The translations under genes and the position numbers were made by a program. Below the pieces are notes generated by a model. That model did no database searches. It saw nothing but the letters and a program-made list of their open reading frames with translations, and was not told the DNA's origin. 64,000 nucleotides of DNA from Spirochaetota bacterium (GTDB taxonomy: Bacteria > Spirochaetota > B62-G9 > DRHN01). The stretch covers positions 43,530 through 107,529 of the forward strand of contig JAFGTF010000070.1 in NCBI GenBank assembly GCA_016934265.1, read 5' to 3'. Of this stretch, positions 35,729 through 45,154 are shown piece by piece; positions within the stretch are counted from its first letter, which is position 1; each line of letters opens with the position of its first letter.

Positions 35729-36448
35729 ATGCTAATCAATATGCTGTTTCACGAAAGCATAACGGACAACTATATCATCAGGCTGCTTATGGCGAGCGTG
35801 CTCGGTGCACTCATCGGACTCGAAAGGGACATACACGGAAGGGCCGCCGGTTTACGGACAAACCTTCTCGTGAGCCTCGGGTCAGCGGTATTCATGGTAA
35901 TATCCGAGTCCATCGCCATCCATCATGCGGAATCGATCGGTGATTCGATTCTGAGAGCGGACCCCGGCAGGATCGCAGCCAATATTATCACCGGCATCGG
36001 TTTCCTCGGCGCCGGAGCCATAATAAAATACGGATTCTCCATACGCGGACTCACCACCGCCGCCTGTCTCTGGGTCACCGCCGGGATAGGAATGAGCTCG
36101 GGCGCGGGGTATTACGAGCTCTCCATAATCACGACGGTTATCGCCCTCTTCAGCCTCATCGTGCTCAACCGTTTCGAGCGGTTATACGCAAAGGACTCTT
36201 ACAGAACCTTGGAGATCACCACCTCGAACGACGTCGACCTCACCAGGCTGATAGACGTAGTAAAGAGAAAAAACATCTCCATCGTCTACCTCGACAAGGA
36301 GAGGGACTACGAAAAAAAACGTATGCTTGTAAAGTTCACCATTCGTCTCAACCATAAAGGCGTCACGGACAAGCTCTCACATGTAATAGTCCAGGATCTT
36401 GAGAACTCGGAAATCCCGATATTCGTCATCCGCTGGTGGCACCAGTAG
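35729..36448 (+). CDS. MgtC/SapB-family membrane protein
   Basis: 239 residues. The N-terminal half has four or five helices with the family signatures LMASVLGALIGLERD, RTNLLVSLGSAVF and GIGFLGAGAIIK, followed by LTTAACLWVTAGIG. The C-terminal 85 residues form a small ACT-like soluble domain. MgtC proteins help cells cope with low magnesium or acid stress and inhibit or tune ATP synthase in pathogens; the role here is unproven. GGGAGGTAACGT lies just before the ATG. Confidence 0.93.
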   Translation: MLINMLFHESITDNYIIRLLMASVLGALIGLERDIHGRAAGLRTNLLVSLGSAVFMVISESIAIHHAESIGDSILRADPGRIAANIITGIGFLGAGAIIKYGFSIRGLTTAACLWVTAGIGMSSGAGYYELSIITTVIALFSLIVLNRFERLYAKDSYRTLEITTSNDVDLTRLIDVVKRKNISIVYLDKERDYEKKRMLVKFTIRLNHKGVTDKLSHVIVQDLENSEIPIFVIRWWHQ

Positions 36449-36830
36449 AGACACAGCCTTGCACTCAACTTGCCGGAAATCCCACGCTATATCCGAGCTC
36501 TTCGGGCAAGCGCATTTTGTATGCAGTCATAAACATAGTACTATAAGACCCACGATACCGGACTAACGTCCGATTCACCTATTTTGGTTGAAACCCGTGA
36601 AAAACGAGCAAGAAGCTGCAAAAAACGCAGTACAAAAAAGGCGGAGCATGCGGCGCTTGAAACCGGTAAAATAACGCGGCAGCAACACCGCCGGATAATG
36701 AGTCGGAACAGGCGCCTGCACAATAATCCGAAAAGCCATTCTTTTTTCCCGGGAGGCTAATTTTCAAACGGTAAATATCCGACCATACAATTATCTTGCC
36801 TTTTACACGCAAAACGGCCAGAATTACCGT
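36449..36830. other. Intergenic spacer (382 bases)
   Basis: Between the MgtC gene and the response regulator, both on the plus strand. It presumably holds the promoter of the two-component operon; no convincing -35/-10 pair and no copy of the TTCACA repeat was found. Confidence 0.5.
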
Positions 36831-37532
36831 ATGGCGCGGATCATCATCGTCGAGGACAACGAATCCATACGCGAGGCGGTCGCATCCTATCTCACGCTCC
36901 AGGACCACGAGGCCGTCGAGTTTTCCAAGACGAACGGCGTCATGGAAGCGATACGGATGAAGGCCCCGGACCTCATCATCCTCGACGTCATGCTTCCTGA
37001 CGGAAACGGGTTCCAGCTCGCAAAACGCATAAAGGACCACTCGGACATCCCCATCATATTTCTCACGGCCAAAACCGCTGAATCCGACCGTATCACCGGC
37101 CTAGAGATCGGCGCGGACGACTATGTGACGAAGCCGTTCTCCCCGAAGGAGCTCACACTCCGGGTTGACGCCGTATTGCGGCGCGCCGGAAAAACCGTTT
37201 CCAAAGACGGCGGAAGAAAACCGGGCGCCGGGACGTATATCCTCGGCAATAAAAGGCTTAGGATCGACGACCGGTCGCACAGGGTTTTTCTCGACGACAA
37301 CGAAATCTCCCTCACCTCCGCGGAATGGAAGATCCTGACATTCCTCGTCACGCAGCCGGGGATCGTTGTAACCCGGGACCGTATCCTCGGCGAGTGCCTC
37401 GACTATATGGCCGAAGGGTCGGAACGAACGGTGGACACCCATATCAAGAACATCAGAAAGAAGCTCGAAGATCAGCACTGGTTCGAGACGGTTCGCGAAT
37501 ACGGATACCGTTTCGCGGGACGGCCTGAATGA
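36831..37532 (+). CDS. OmpR/PhoB-family response regulator
   Basis: 233 residues. The receiver has the acidic pair VEDNE, the phospho-acceptor in LIILDVMLPDGNG, FLTAKTAE and the Lys of VTKPFSPKEL. The C-terminal winged helix has LTSAEWKILTFLVTQPGIVVTRDRILGECLDY, then ERTVDTHIKNIRKKL and VREYGYRF. It binds direct repeats as a dimer in known relatives. It overlaps the kinase gene by four bases. Its likely targets are the two TTCACA-repeat promoters (13975-14028 and 39529-39582). Confidence 0.96.
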   Translation: MARIIIVEDNESIREAVASYLTLQDHEAVEFSKTNGVMEAIRMKAPDLIILDVMLPDGNGFQLAKRIKDHSDIPIIFLTAKTAESDRITGLEIGADDYVTKPFSPKELTLRVDAVLRRAGKTVSKDGGRKPGAGTYILGNKRLRIDDRSHRVFLDDNEISLTSAEWKILTFLVTQPGIVVTRDRILGECLDYMAEGSERTVDTHIKNIRKKLEDQHWFETVREYGYRFAGRPE

Positions 37533-38872
37533 AGCGGATCTTTTATTTCGTTTTCGCCTCGATCGCCGCATCGCTTTTTCTTTCCCTTATCGTCATGTTC
37601 GTGACCTTTCGTATCGGGTACGTCCGTTCCTCCCGTGCCTGGGGCGACGAGAAGAGCGCGCTCTTGGAAGAGTCCGTCGTCCGAATTATCGAAGAGCTTC
37701 TACTCCTCGATCGCGACGAGCAGCGGTCGGCGCTTATACAGAAGCTCGATCCCCTCGTCCCACCGGGCGTATCGATCGTCGTGTACGATGCCGACAGGCG
37801 TCCCCTCTATTCGCATACACGCGGCAGGGGCAGAATGGGCGGCGGCATGATGCACCAGAACGGTCCCGATACGCTTGCCCTGAAGACCGTACGGGTAAAA
37901 GGCGACACCGTCGGCTACTACGGCATCGGAACATTCGGCTTCGGGGCGGACAGGGCCAGCATGCGATTTCTCGAATCGATGAGAAAGACGGTCGCTTTCA
38001 GCCTCGGTGCGGCCGCCGCTATCGCGATTCTTTTTTCCCTCTTCGTCTCGAGGATGATATCGAAAACGGCCCGCACCGTTTCGGACGGCATAGACGAGAT
38101 GGCACGCGGCAACCTCTCCGTCTCTATTCCCGAACGGGGAACACAGGAGATCTCACGTATCGCGAAGGCGGCGAACGAGCTCGCGGCGAAGCTCGAGCGT
38201 GAAGAGCAGATCCGAAGCCAGTGGGCTGCCGACGTGGCTCATGACCTCAAGACGCCCGTCGCCGCGCTGCGCTCACAGCTCGAGGGAATGTCCGACGGAG
38301 TGCTCGCGGTCACCGCGGAGCGGATCAAAAAGAACCTGAACGAGCTCGCACGCATAGAGGCGCTCGTCAGCGATCTCGGCGAGCTCACCAGACTCGAGTC
38401 TCCCCGGATGGCGATCCATCCGAAAGGGATCGATGCGGGGGCGTTTCTGGACGGGCTCAAGGACAGGTTTTCACCGCAGATGCAAAAAAAGGGGATAACG
38501 GCCGAATGGGTGAAGGAGACGGACGACTTTTTCGGGGACGAGAACCTCCTTGCGCGGGCTTTTTCCAACATTCTCTCGAATGCCGTACGTCATACGCCGC
38601 AAAACGGGACGGTAACGGTGTCAGTCCGCACAGAAGGAGCGGGATATGAGCTCAGCGTGCACAACACGGGAGAGGCCATTCCTCCGGAAGAGATAAAGAA
38701 GGTGTTCGACCGCCTGTACCGCGGCGAGTACGCGAGGAACACGCCCGGAAGCGGCCTCGGGCTCACCATCGCGAAGAAGATCGCCCAGCTACACGGAGGC
38801 GACGTATCGATCGCGAGCGAGGAGCAAAAGGGCACGACCGTCCGTATGCGCATAAAAAAGCCCTCCCGCTAG
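37529..38872 (+). CDS. Sensor histidine kinase with Met/His-rich periplasmic loop
   Basis: 447 residues. Two membrane helices (about 5-29 and 153-173) bracket a periplasmic domain of some 120 residues that contains a striking GRGRMGGGMMHQNG stretch (99-112), suggestive of metal binding. A HAMP domain, the phospho-acceptor His238 (ADVAHDLKTPVAAL), the N box NILSNAVRHTP and the G boxes GSGLGLTIAKKI follow. The C-terminal stop is inside a strong hairpin. Pairs with the response regulator. The Met/His cluster is compatible with copper, silver or similar metal sensing, but that is an inference. Confidence 0.95.
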   Translation: MKRIFYFVFASIAASLFLSLIVMFVTFRIGYVRSSRAWGDEKSALLEESVVRIIEELLLLDRDEQRSALIQKLDPLVPPGVSIVVYDADRRPLYSHTRGRGRMGGGMMHQNGPDTLALKTVRVKGDTVGYYGIGTFGFGADRASMRFLESMRKTVAFSLGAAAAIAILFSLFVSRMISKTARTVSDGIDEMARGNLSVSIPERGTQEISRIAKAANELAAKLEREEQIRSQWAADVAHDLKTPVAALRSQLEGMSDGVLAVTAERIKKNLNELARIEALVSDLGELTRLESPRMAIHPKGIDAGAFLDGLKDRFSPQMQKKGITAEWVKETDDFFGDENLLARAFSNILSNAVRHTPQNGTVTVSVRTEGAGYELSVHNTGEAIPPEEIKKVFDRLYRGEYARNTPGSGLGLTIAKKIAQLHGGDVSIASEEQKGTTVRMRIKKPSR

Positions 38873-38902
38873 GGAGGGCGACCTCACCCGAGGGAGGGTT
38901 TT
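38854..38902. terminator. Bidirectional terminator between convergent genes
   Basis: GCCCTCCCGCTAGGGAGGGC (38860-38879) forms a strong stem, preceded by A6, which is a T-run for the minus strand. For the plus strand CCCTCCC can also pair with a second GGGAGGG (38892-38898) followed by TTTT. It serves the kinase gene and the secreted-protein gene. Confidence 0.8.
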
Positions 38903-38911
38903 CAGCAGCTT

Positions 38912-39496
38912 TCAGTTACTCCTGTTCGGCTTCAGATCGTTTCGACACTCGCCGCCGGGACCCCGGCCAAACACCTCAGTCTGTCTGCATCCCATCCTGC
39001 GGCCGTCGATGTTTCCTCCGCGGTTGAAAAACCTTCCCATCCCGTTTGATTCGTCACAAGCCCTTAAACCGCCTCGTGCAAGACGCTCGCCCGACCGCGT
39101 TCCGTCACGTCTCGCGTAGCGTTCACCGCGGCCAGCCCATCGAGGCGTGCCGTCGGTATTGCGGAAGATGAAGGTCTCACCGTCGCTCTTCACCGAAACC
39201 ACCGCGATGTCGCTTCCTCCAGCGAAGCCATCGACAGAGATCCTGTCGCCCTCTGCGAGGTCTATGCCGGTGGACTCGAGATATGCCCTGTTGCCGAAGT
39301 GAAGGAGATAGCTTTCGTCATCGGTATCGAGGTACCACTCGTATGCTTCAAGCCGGAGCGTTCCCTCGAGCGTCACGACCTCCCCGGTTTCGACGACGTC
39401 CCTGCCGTTTACGTCGTGCGCGACGAGAACGGTGGCGCCGGCAAGCGCCGCACCGATAAGCGCAACCAGGCTCACAATCAGTATCTTCTTTCCCAT
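38912..39496 (-). CDS. Secreted OB-fold-like protein next to the two-component system
   Basis: 194 residues. A signal peptide (MGKKILIVSLVALIGAALAG) precedes a small beta-barrel-like domain: GEVVTLEGTLRLEAYEWYL, YLLHFGNRAYLESTGIDL and GDRISVDGFAGG. The last 60 residues are Gly/Arg-rich and low-complexity (GMGRFFNRGGNIDGRRMG). Not a named family that I recognise. AGGGGG precedes the ATG. Its promoter has the TTCACA direct repeat, so it is probably induced by the adjacent regulator. Confidence 0.8.
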   Translation of the reverse strand: MGKKILIVSLVALIGAALAGATVLVAHDVNGRDVVETGEVVTLEGTLRLEAYEWYLDTDDESYLLHFGNRAYLESTGIDLAEGDRISVDGFAGGSDIAVVSVKSDGETFIFRNTDGTPRWAGRGERYARRDGTRSGERLARGGLRACDESNGMGRFFNRGGNIDGRRMGCRQTEVFGRGPGGECRNDLKPNRSN

Positions 39497-40054
39497 TTTA
39501 AAACCCCCTTGTGGTAATTTCTGAAATCAATATAGAAGCGGCGGGTGAAATGCGGATGAGGGGCGTGTGAACGGTATGTGAAGATTTGCATGGCCTGGGT
39601 CCGGATCTTTTCCCGAGATATTACGCACCGCATACACTTTCTTGCCGACCCCCGTATCAGGGTACGCGTGTGAATATGCCGTAGAGAAACCATTACACCG
39701 CCAGTCGTCTCTTTCCCGATTTCGGTAACTCCAACGTACGGGTACGTCGCCTCTTTCTCGATACCGCCTTCTCCTTCATCGCGATCCGAAACGGCTGTCC
39801 ATCCTCCTCACAAACCGAGCCGTTATAACAAAAAAGCTCGGGAGGTCGGGACCCGGCTCCGAACCTCCGAAACAAGCTAGACGAGGCCAAAAAAGGCGGG
39901 TACAAACGGCACATCGAAGGCGGGCGCTTGTATCGTGAATAAGGAGACGCGCTTCGTGGGCGACACCCCGCATGCGGCACACGGATGAAATAATGTTTCT
40001 CCATCGGTGTAAATCGATTATACTTTCATCCTACTCCTCTTTTTCGGAAAACGT
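39497..40054. other. Intergenic spacer (558 bases)
   Basis: Holds the repeat-bearing promoter (separate entry) at its left end. The rest shows no gene or clear motif; the plus-strand antiporter gene begins at its right end. Confidence 0.5.
39529..39582 (-). promoter_or_regulatory. Promoter with OmpR-type 11-bp direct repeat (site B)
   Basis: On the minus strand TTCACA-N5-TTCACA (39582-39566), then the -10 box TATATT (39534-39529), 33 bases before the ATG of the secreted-protein gene. The distance from the repeat to the -10 box is the same as at site A (13975-14028), and the repeat sits just upstream of where the -35 would be, a usual place for an activator. Confidence 0.75.
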
Positions 40055-41050
40055 ATGGATATCTCACTTCTTATCGAAAACGTCTGGTTCAACGTCTTTT
40101 TGCTCTTCGGCTCTTTCTACATCCTCTTCAAGAGCTCCGATTTCTTCGTCGAGTCCGCTGCCGGTATCGCCGCCTACTACAACCTCCCCAAGATGCTCGT
40201 GGGGATCGTCATCGTGGGGTTTGCGACCACCGCACCCGAGATCGCCGTTTCCGCGCAGGCGGCGTTCTTGGGCCACCCGGAGATCGCGTTCGGGAACGCG
40301 CTCGGCTCGGTCATCGCGGACGACGGCATCGCGCTAGCGCTCGCCGCGATAATTGCTCCCACCGCGATCCCCGTCAACAGGGACATCCTAAAGACGGCGG
40401 GCCTCTTCCTCATCGGCATAGACCTGATCGCCTTCGTATTCGCGATCAACGGGCGGATATCGAGGCCGGAGGGCCTCATCCTCGTGGCGCTGCTCGCCTG
40501 TTACATGGCCTTTCTCGTTGTAACGGAAAAAAAGAGAAAGCTCGGCCTCCTAAAAGCCGATCAGCGGGAGACGGAACTAAAGAGGGAGCACATCAACCTG
40601 AGAAGACTCATCATCCTGTTCGCGATCGGGCTCGTCGGGGTGGTCGTCTCGGCCCGGCTCGTGATCCGGTCGTCGCTCGTCATCGCCCGCTCGTTCGACG
40701 TCTCCGAGACTATCATAGGCCTCACCATCGTGGCGATCGGGACCTCGCTGCCCGAGATAAGCACCTGCATCGTCGCGGCCCGCAAGGGGCACGGCGAGAT
40801 AGCGGTAGGCGACATCATCGGCGCGGACATCCTGAACATTCTCTGGATCGTCGGGGTATCGTCCGCCATCAGGCCGATCGTGCTCGACCGTTTCACCATA
40901 CTTTTCTCGTTCGCGACAATGTTTATCGTGGTGGGGACAATGCTGGGAGGCCTCCGGGCCCGCTACCGGCTCACAAAGACAAACGGCGTCGTGCTGCTTT
41001 TTTTATACCTCGTCTACCTCTACCTAAACTACCGGTTCTTCTACGCCTGA
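40055..41050 (+). CDS. Calcium/sodium antiporter (CaCA family, YrbG-like)
   Basis: 331 residues, ten or so helices in two halves, each with an alpha repeat: GFATTAPEIAVSAQAAFLGH with FGNALGSVIADDG, and AIGTSLPEISTCIVAARKGH with VGDIIGADILNIL. The two Glu of the xPE motifs, essential for cation exchange, are kept. The usual Asn after GS in the first repeat (GSN) is Val here, and the second reads GAD, so the cation preference may differ from typical Ca2+/Na+ exchangers. A weak ribosome site precedes the ATG. Confidence 0.92.
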   Translation: MDISLLIENVWFNVFLLFGSFYILFKSSDFFVESAAGIAAYYNLPKMLVGIVIVGFATTAPEIAVSAQAAFLGHPEIAFGNALGSVIADDGIALALAAIIAPTAIPVNRDILKTAGLFLIGIDLIAFVFAINGRISRPEGLILVALLACYMAFLVVTEKKRKLGLLKADQRETELKREHINLRRLIILFAIGLVGVVVSARLVIRSSLVIARSFDVSETIIGLTIVAIGTSLPEISTCIVAARKGHGEIAVGDIIGADILNILWIVGVSSAIRPIVLDRFTILFSFATMFIVVGTMLGGLRARYRLTKTNGVVLLFLYLVYLYLNYRFFYA

Positions 41051-41230
41051 GAGAAGGACCGGCAAATGAAAAGTTATATCTCTCTCCGCTTTTGGTGAGC
41101 AGTTATTGCTGTGAATACCACGCAATAACGCCAGGGGAAGATGGCGCTCCCCTTCGACTCATTCCCGGTATCGCTTCGTCATGATTGATACTTCCATTGT
41201 TGGATGGAACTACACAGATGAACAGCGATT

Positions 41231-42475
41231 TCAGTCGCCGGAATCGAGCCTGTACAGGGTTTCGCCCGCGTTATCGACCACGAGCACCCCTTCTTTCTCT
41301 TTGTCTCTGTACCGCTCGATATCGAGCTTCCCCGGGTCCCTGTAGCCCAGATCGAGCCGCCCGCACTCTTTCTCGGACAGCCCGCTCGCCAGGGTGACAC
41401 GAATTCTCGGCCGCTCTTTTCCGTTCACATAGGTTCCCGCCCCCTTGACCAACGCGGAATGAGCAAGCACCGCTTTCGGCACGTCACAAAACCTGCCGGC
41501 TTGTGCGAGATAGTAGTCGCGGACATGGTAGCCGATACGAGAAAGGAGGTCTCCCCAGGTGTGCGAGACCGTATCGATATGAGGCGCGTAAATGACGAGC
41601 TCGCCGCCGTCTTCCACCACGGGCTCGAGCTTGTACATCACCTTTCCCGCGGTCCACAGCTCGTCATACATGGGGGGAGCGACCCCGATCACGAGCCTGT
41701 AGGGGCGTTTTACGTGCATCACATGCACCGTTTCGGAGAGGTCGGCGGCCTTTTCCCAGGACTCCTCCATGCTTCCGACAAAGAGCCCCCGCAAAATATT
41801 TCCGTCGACGACCATCGAGATACAGATCTTCCTCGGCTCGATGAGCGAAGCCGCCCTGTCGATGAGCGCCCGTGTGGCGGTGTGCTTTTTCCCGATGATC
41901 CCCATGCACCCCACGAGGGCGCCGAGCCAGTGAAACGAATGCATGAATTCTCCCCCCGAGACTCCGGGAAAGAAATACTTGTTTCCTCCGGAAAACCCGA
42001 CCAGCTCATGCGGAAACACGGGCCCGAGTACCAGAACGAGATCGTAGTCGTACACCGCCCTGTTGAGCAGTATATCCATCTTCTTCGTCAAAAGCCCTTC
42101 TGAAATCCGGGCGACTTCCCTTTCGGCGATCGTCCCGATCTTCATGAACGTATCCGGCCTGTCCCACCGGTGATTTAAAAACGAGGACCCAGCCCTCTCT
42201 TCGCCGCCGATTCCGTACAACCTGCAAAGCTCCTCTTTTGAAAGCTGCCTATGGGTGCCCACGGCCGCCATGAAATCGAGCCGTGAGGCGATTTCGCCCG
42301 GGTACGTGAAAAGAAGCCTCGTCATGAGGGGAAGCGGCGCCGTTCTCGTCCCGTCCGGGGTGAGCACGAGAACGCGCTTGCCCCGTACCGAGGACTCGTC
42401 GATACCCTCTTTCAGGATCTTACCTATCTCCTCATCGGCGAGCACCGCATCGTACGATCCCTTACCGGTTACCAT
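41231..42475 (-). CDS. LarA-like nickel-pincer racemase family (DUF2088)
   Basis: 414 residues. Family marks include TPDGTRTAPLPLM, AVGTHRQLSKEEL (His of the active site), HELVGFSGGNKYFFPGVSG (Lys that binds the pincer cofactor in LarA), and the downstream His of MHSFHWLGALVGC. LarA racemises lactate with a nickel pincer nucleotide, and related enzymes act on other alpha-hydroxy acids. No larB/C/E maturation genes are in the window. GAGGAGG precedes the ATG. Confidence 0.88.
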   Translation of the reverse strand: MVTGKGSYDAVLADEEIGKILKEGIDESSVRGKRVLVLTPDGTRTAPLPLMTRLLFTYPGEIASRLDFMAAVGTHRQLSKEELCRLYGIGGEERAGSSFLNHRWDRPDTFMKIGTIAEREVARISEGLLTKKMDILLNRAVYDYDLVLVLGPVFPHELVGFSGGNKYFFPGVSGGEFMHSFHWLGALVGCMGIIGKKHTATRALIDRAASLIEPRKICISMVVDGNILRGLFVGSMEESWEKAADLSETVHVMHVKRPYRLVIGVAPPMYDELWTAGKVMYKLEPVVEDGGELVIYAPHIDTVSHTWGDLLSRIGYHVRDYYLAQAGRFCDVPKAVLAHSALVKGAGTYVNGKERPRIRVTLASGLSEKECGRLDLGYRDPGKLDIERYRDKEKEGVLVVDNAGETLYRLDSGD

Positions 42476-42542
42476 GCCGACCTCCTCTTTTTAGTTTTTC
42501 CCATGAATCTTCCGTCTGTTACATGTATCGGTATATCTCAGA

Positions 42543-43007
42543 ATGAGTGTAAAAAGCCCGCCGCTTGACATATCCAACCCCCGATACTATTTTCCTTTCA
42601 TGGACGAAACAAAAATTTTACGGGAAGAGCTCGAACACTACAAGAACGAAAAGGAGAGGGTTCGCAAGATACTCGGCCAGGTCGGCGGAAAATCATCCAA
42701 GAAAAAGGACACCGCCGTCAACATACTGTTCCTCATTCTCGTTATCGGTCTCTTCGCCTTCGATATCATCAGGGAGGTGTTCGATCTCTCCTTCTTCGGG
42801 ATCACGCGATTCATCTCCATAGAGATCGCCATCCTCCTTATCTCGATCAAGATCATCTGGATGATCAACCGGCAGCAGAAGGTCGACCACTTCCAGTTCT
42901 GGATCCTGAACTCTATAGAGTTCCAGATCAACCTCATATCCAAACGAATACGGGAGCTCGAGAACACGCTAAAGGCCGCGAAAAACGGCAAGCAGGAAGG
43001 TACGTAA
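42543..43007 (+). CDS. Small two-helix membrane protein, unknown
   Basis: 154 residues (or 135 from the internal ATG at 42600). A charged, coiled-coil-like N-terminal segment (REELEHYKNEKERVRKIL) is followed by two membrane helices (NILFLILVIGLFAFDII and ISIEIAILLISIKIIWMI) and a cytoplasmic coiled coil (SKRIRELENTLKAAKNGK). No family is recognised. No clear ribosome site distinguishes the two starts. Confidence 0.65.
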   Translation: MSVKSPPLDISNPRYYFPFMDETKILREELEHYKNEKERVRKILGQVGGKSSKKKDTAVNILFLILVIGLFAFDIIREVFDLSFFGITRFISIEIAILLISIKIIWMINRQQKVDHFQFWILNSIEFQINLISKRIRELENTLKAAKNGKQEGT

Positions 43008-43195
43008 CCGAGGCTGTCGCGTATATCACAAAGCTCACCACGAGTCGACATTTGTATTGAAGAAAAGATACCCTAAAACACCACCGAACAACAACGGTAG
43101 ACGTGACGATTGAAAGAGATTACCAAAAACCGTTTACGATTCAATAACCGTCGACGGGCCCAGATCCTTATAGCGTCAACGGCGGCTGAAACCCG

Positions 43196-44881
43196 TCACG
43201 TATAGTATAAGAAAGGGACGAGCGCCCTGTCCGTCGTCGCAAGCCTCTCTTCCAAAAAGGAACTTTTCAGCCTTGAAGCGATTTCTTCCGCCTCGCTGAG
43301 ATACCGGTCGTAGGGCACTTCCCGTTCGGCCTTTTTCTCGACGGTCCCGTCAGCCGCATCGAGCGCGTGCTCGATACCGAACGGCGGCTCTTTTCCGGTT
43401 TCGTTCCTGTATGTCCATGTTCCGGTCCTCATATCGAAATCGTAGAGGGGAAGAAAATACACGCCGTTGTTCGTGATGAAACGCACCGCATCGCAGATGT
43501 AGTCGCACTCGTCGTCCGAAATGAGATAGTGAAAGTTCAGCCTCGTCCATCCCGGTTTCAGTCCGACAAACCCCTGGTGAATCAGCTCCCTGTATTTCTC
43601 CGATTGCTCCCGGTCTATATGAAGCAGCCTGTGTCCGTAGGGGCCTGCGCAGAGGCATCCCGCCCTGGACTGAATGCCGAACAGGTCGTTCATAAGCTTC
43701 GTGACGAATCGCGGATGGAGATACGCCTCCTTTCTTTTGACATTGAAGGACAGGATCGCGATACGCTTCGCAGGATCCTTGTTTCCCACAATCTCTATTC
43801 TGTGGTCCTGCAGCGCGGCAAACGCCCGCCGTATGAGCGTTTGCTCCCGTCTTTCGATGGCATCGTAACCGAGCTTTCTTGCCACCTCCATGGCCAATGC
43901 CGACCTCATCACCTGCAGAATGCCCGGGGTACCGGGCTTTTCCCGCACCTCGATGTCCGGGACGTAATCCTGCGTGTAGGAGCTTACGTACTCGACCGTG
44001 CCCCCCCCGCCCGTCGTGGGAGGCACGTCGCATCTGTATATCTTCTCGTGAATGACGAGTATCCCCGAGCTCCCCGGGCCCCCTAAGAACTTGTGCGGCG
44101 AAAAAAAGATACCGTCGAAATACGCCTCGTCGTCCTTCATCATATCGATTTGCACATAGGGTGCGATCGCCGCAAAATCAAAGAACGCATACGCCCCCGC
44201 CCTATGGAGGAGCCGCGCGATATCGTACACGGGGGACCTGACGCCGGTCACGTTCGACGCGGCGGAAAACGACCCGATTTTCAGCCTGTCCGCATACTCC
44301 TTTTTTCCGATCTTCCGCTCGAGGTCGCCGAGATCGATGAGACCCTCGGAATCGAGGCCTATCTCTATGACCTCTGCGAAACACTCCCGCCACGAGACGA
44401 TATTGGAATGGTGCTCGAAGGGGCCGACGAAGACCGCAGGCCTTCGGGACAGGATATACTCCTCAAACCGCTCCCCCTCCTTTTCGTCGAAGAAATCCGA
44501 AAGCATCCCGCGGAACATCACCGTCGCCGCGGGAGGGATATACAGCCCGAGTATCTTCTGCAGCAGGTGGATCGCGCCGGTCGCGCCGGTCCCGGTTTCG
44601 ATTATCTTGTAGTGCCCGCCTGCATTTACGAGGCGTTTAATGGCCTCTTCCGCCTGGTGCAGGCGACTTGTACAGACCCTCCCGGTTTCATCGTCTTCCG
44701 TATGGGTGTTTGCGTAGAGATCGAGGATCCTTTTCATATACTCCTCGATAAAACCAAGCCCGCGGCCGGAGGCGGTATAGTCGGCGTACGTAATCCTCCT
44801 GCTGCCGTAGGGGGTCTCGATCGACGCATCATTGCCCAGTATGTTGCGCTTCACGTAGCCCCAGAACGAATCGGTCTTCAC
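43196..44881 (-). CDS. Class V aminotransferase / cysteine desulfurase-like protein
   Basis: 561 residues from GTG 44881, which has AAGGAG seven bases before it; the frame is open further back. The PLP-type fold I core has TGTGATGAIHLLQK, FVGPFEHHSNIVSWRE, SFSAASNVTG, FFDFAAIAPYV, and the PLP Lys in FFSPHKFLGGPGSSG. The Cys-bearing loop RAGCLCAGPYGHRLL corresponds to where SufS/IscS keep their catalytic Cys. It has over 100 residues more than SufS at the C-terminus. No iron-sulphur assembly genes are adjacent, so a specific substrate is not proposed. Confidence 0.88.
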   Translation of the reverse strand: MKTDSFWGYVKRNILGNDASIETPYGSRRITYADYTASGRGLGFIEEYMKRILDLYANTHTEDDETGRVCTSRLHQAEEAIKRLVNAGGHYKIIETGTGATGAIHLLQKILGLYIPPAATVMFRGMLSDFFDEKEGERFEEYILSRRPAVFVGPFEHHSNIVSWRECFAEVIEIGLDSEGLIDLGDLERKIGKKEYADRLKIGSFSAASNVTGVRSPVYDIARLLHRAGAYAFFDFAAIAPYVQIDMMKDDEAYFDGIFFSPHKFLGGPGSSGILVIHEKIYRCDVPPTTGGGGTVEYVSSYTQDYVPDIEVREKPGTPGILQVMRSALAMEVARKLGYDAIERREQTLIRRAFAALQDHRIEIVGNKDPAKRIAILSFNVKRKEAYLHPRFVTKLMNDLFGIQSRAGCLCAGPYGHRLLHIDREQSEKYRELIHQGFVGLKPGWTRLNFHYLISDDECDYICDAVRFITNNGVYFLPLYDFDMRTGTWTYRNETGKEPPFGIEHALDAADGTVEKKAEREVPYDRYLSEAEEIASRLKSSFLEERLATTDRALVPFLYYT

Positions 44882-45089
44882 GGCGACGCTCCTTATAGAA
44901 CAGTAATATAAGAATAAGGGAACACTACGGTAATAACAACCGATAGATGGAGGAATTCGAAACGCTTTTACCAAAAAAAATACCGGTACGATCCGCGGCC
45001 TCAGCACGGCGGTTTTCGTCCGGTGGGAATGAGAATGCGCGGCTTACACCGATACACCCTGCGGGTTCACTTTTTTCGAAAAATGAGTA

Positions 45090-45104
45090 TATTTACTGTA
45101 AATA
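45090..45104. promoter_or_regulatory. Palindromic operator-like site upstream of htpG
   Basis: TATTTAC-T-GTAAATA is a perfect 15-base palindrome 51 bases before the htpG ATG, in an AT-rich promoter-like patch. It is not the CIRCE sequence. A regulator-binding site is likely but its owner is unknown. Confidence 0.45.
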
Positions 45105-45154
45105 CCGAAAAATCGCAACCGTGATAGCGGTAGCGAAACACAAGGAGCACGAGG

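Noticed and set aside
44093..44911. Plus-strand open frame of 272 codons
   Set aside because: Antisense to the class V aminotransferase-like gene, whose PLP motifs are intact.
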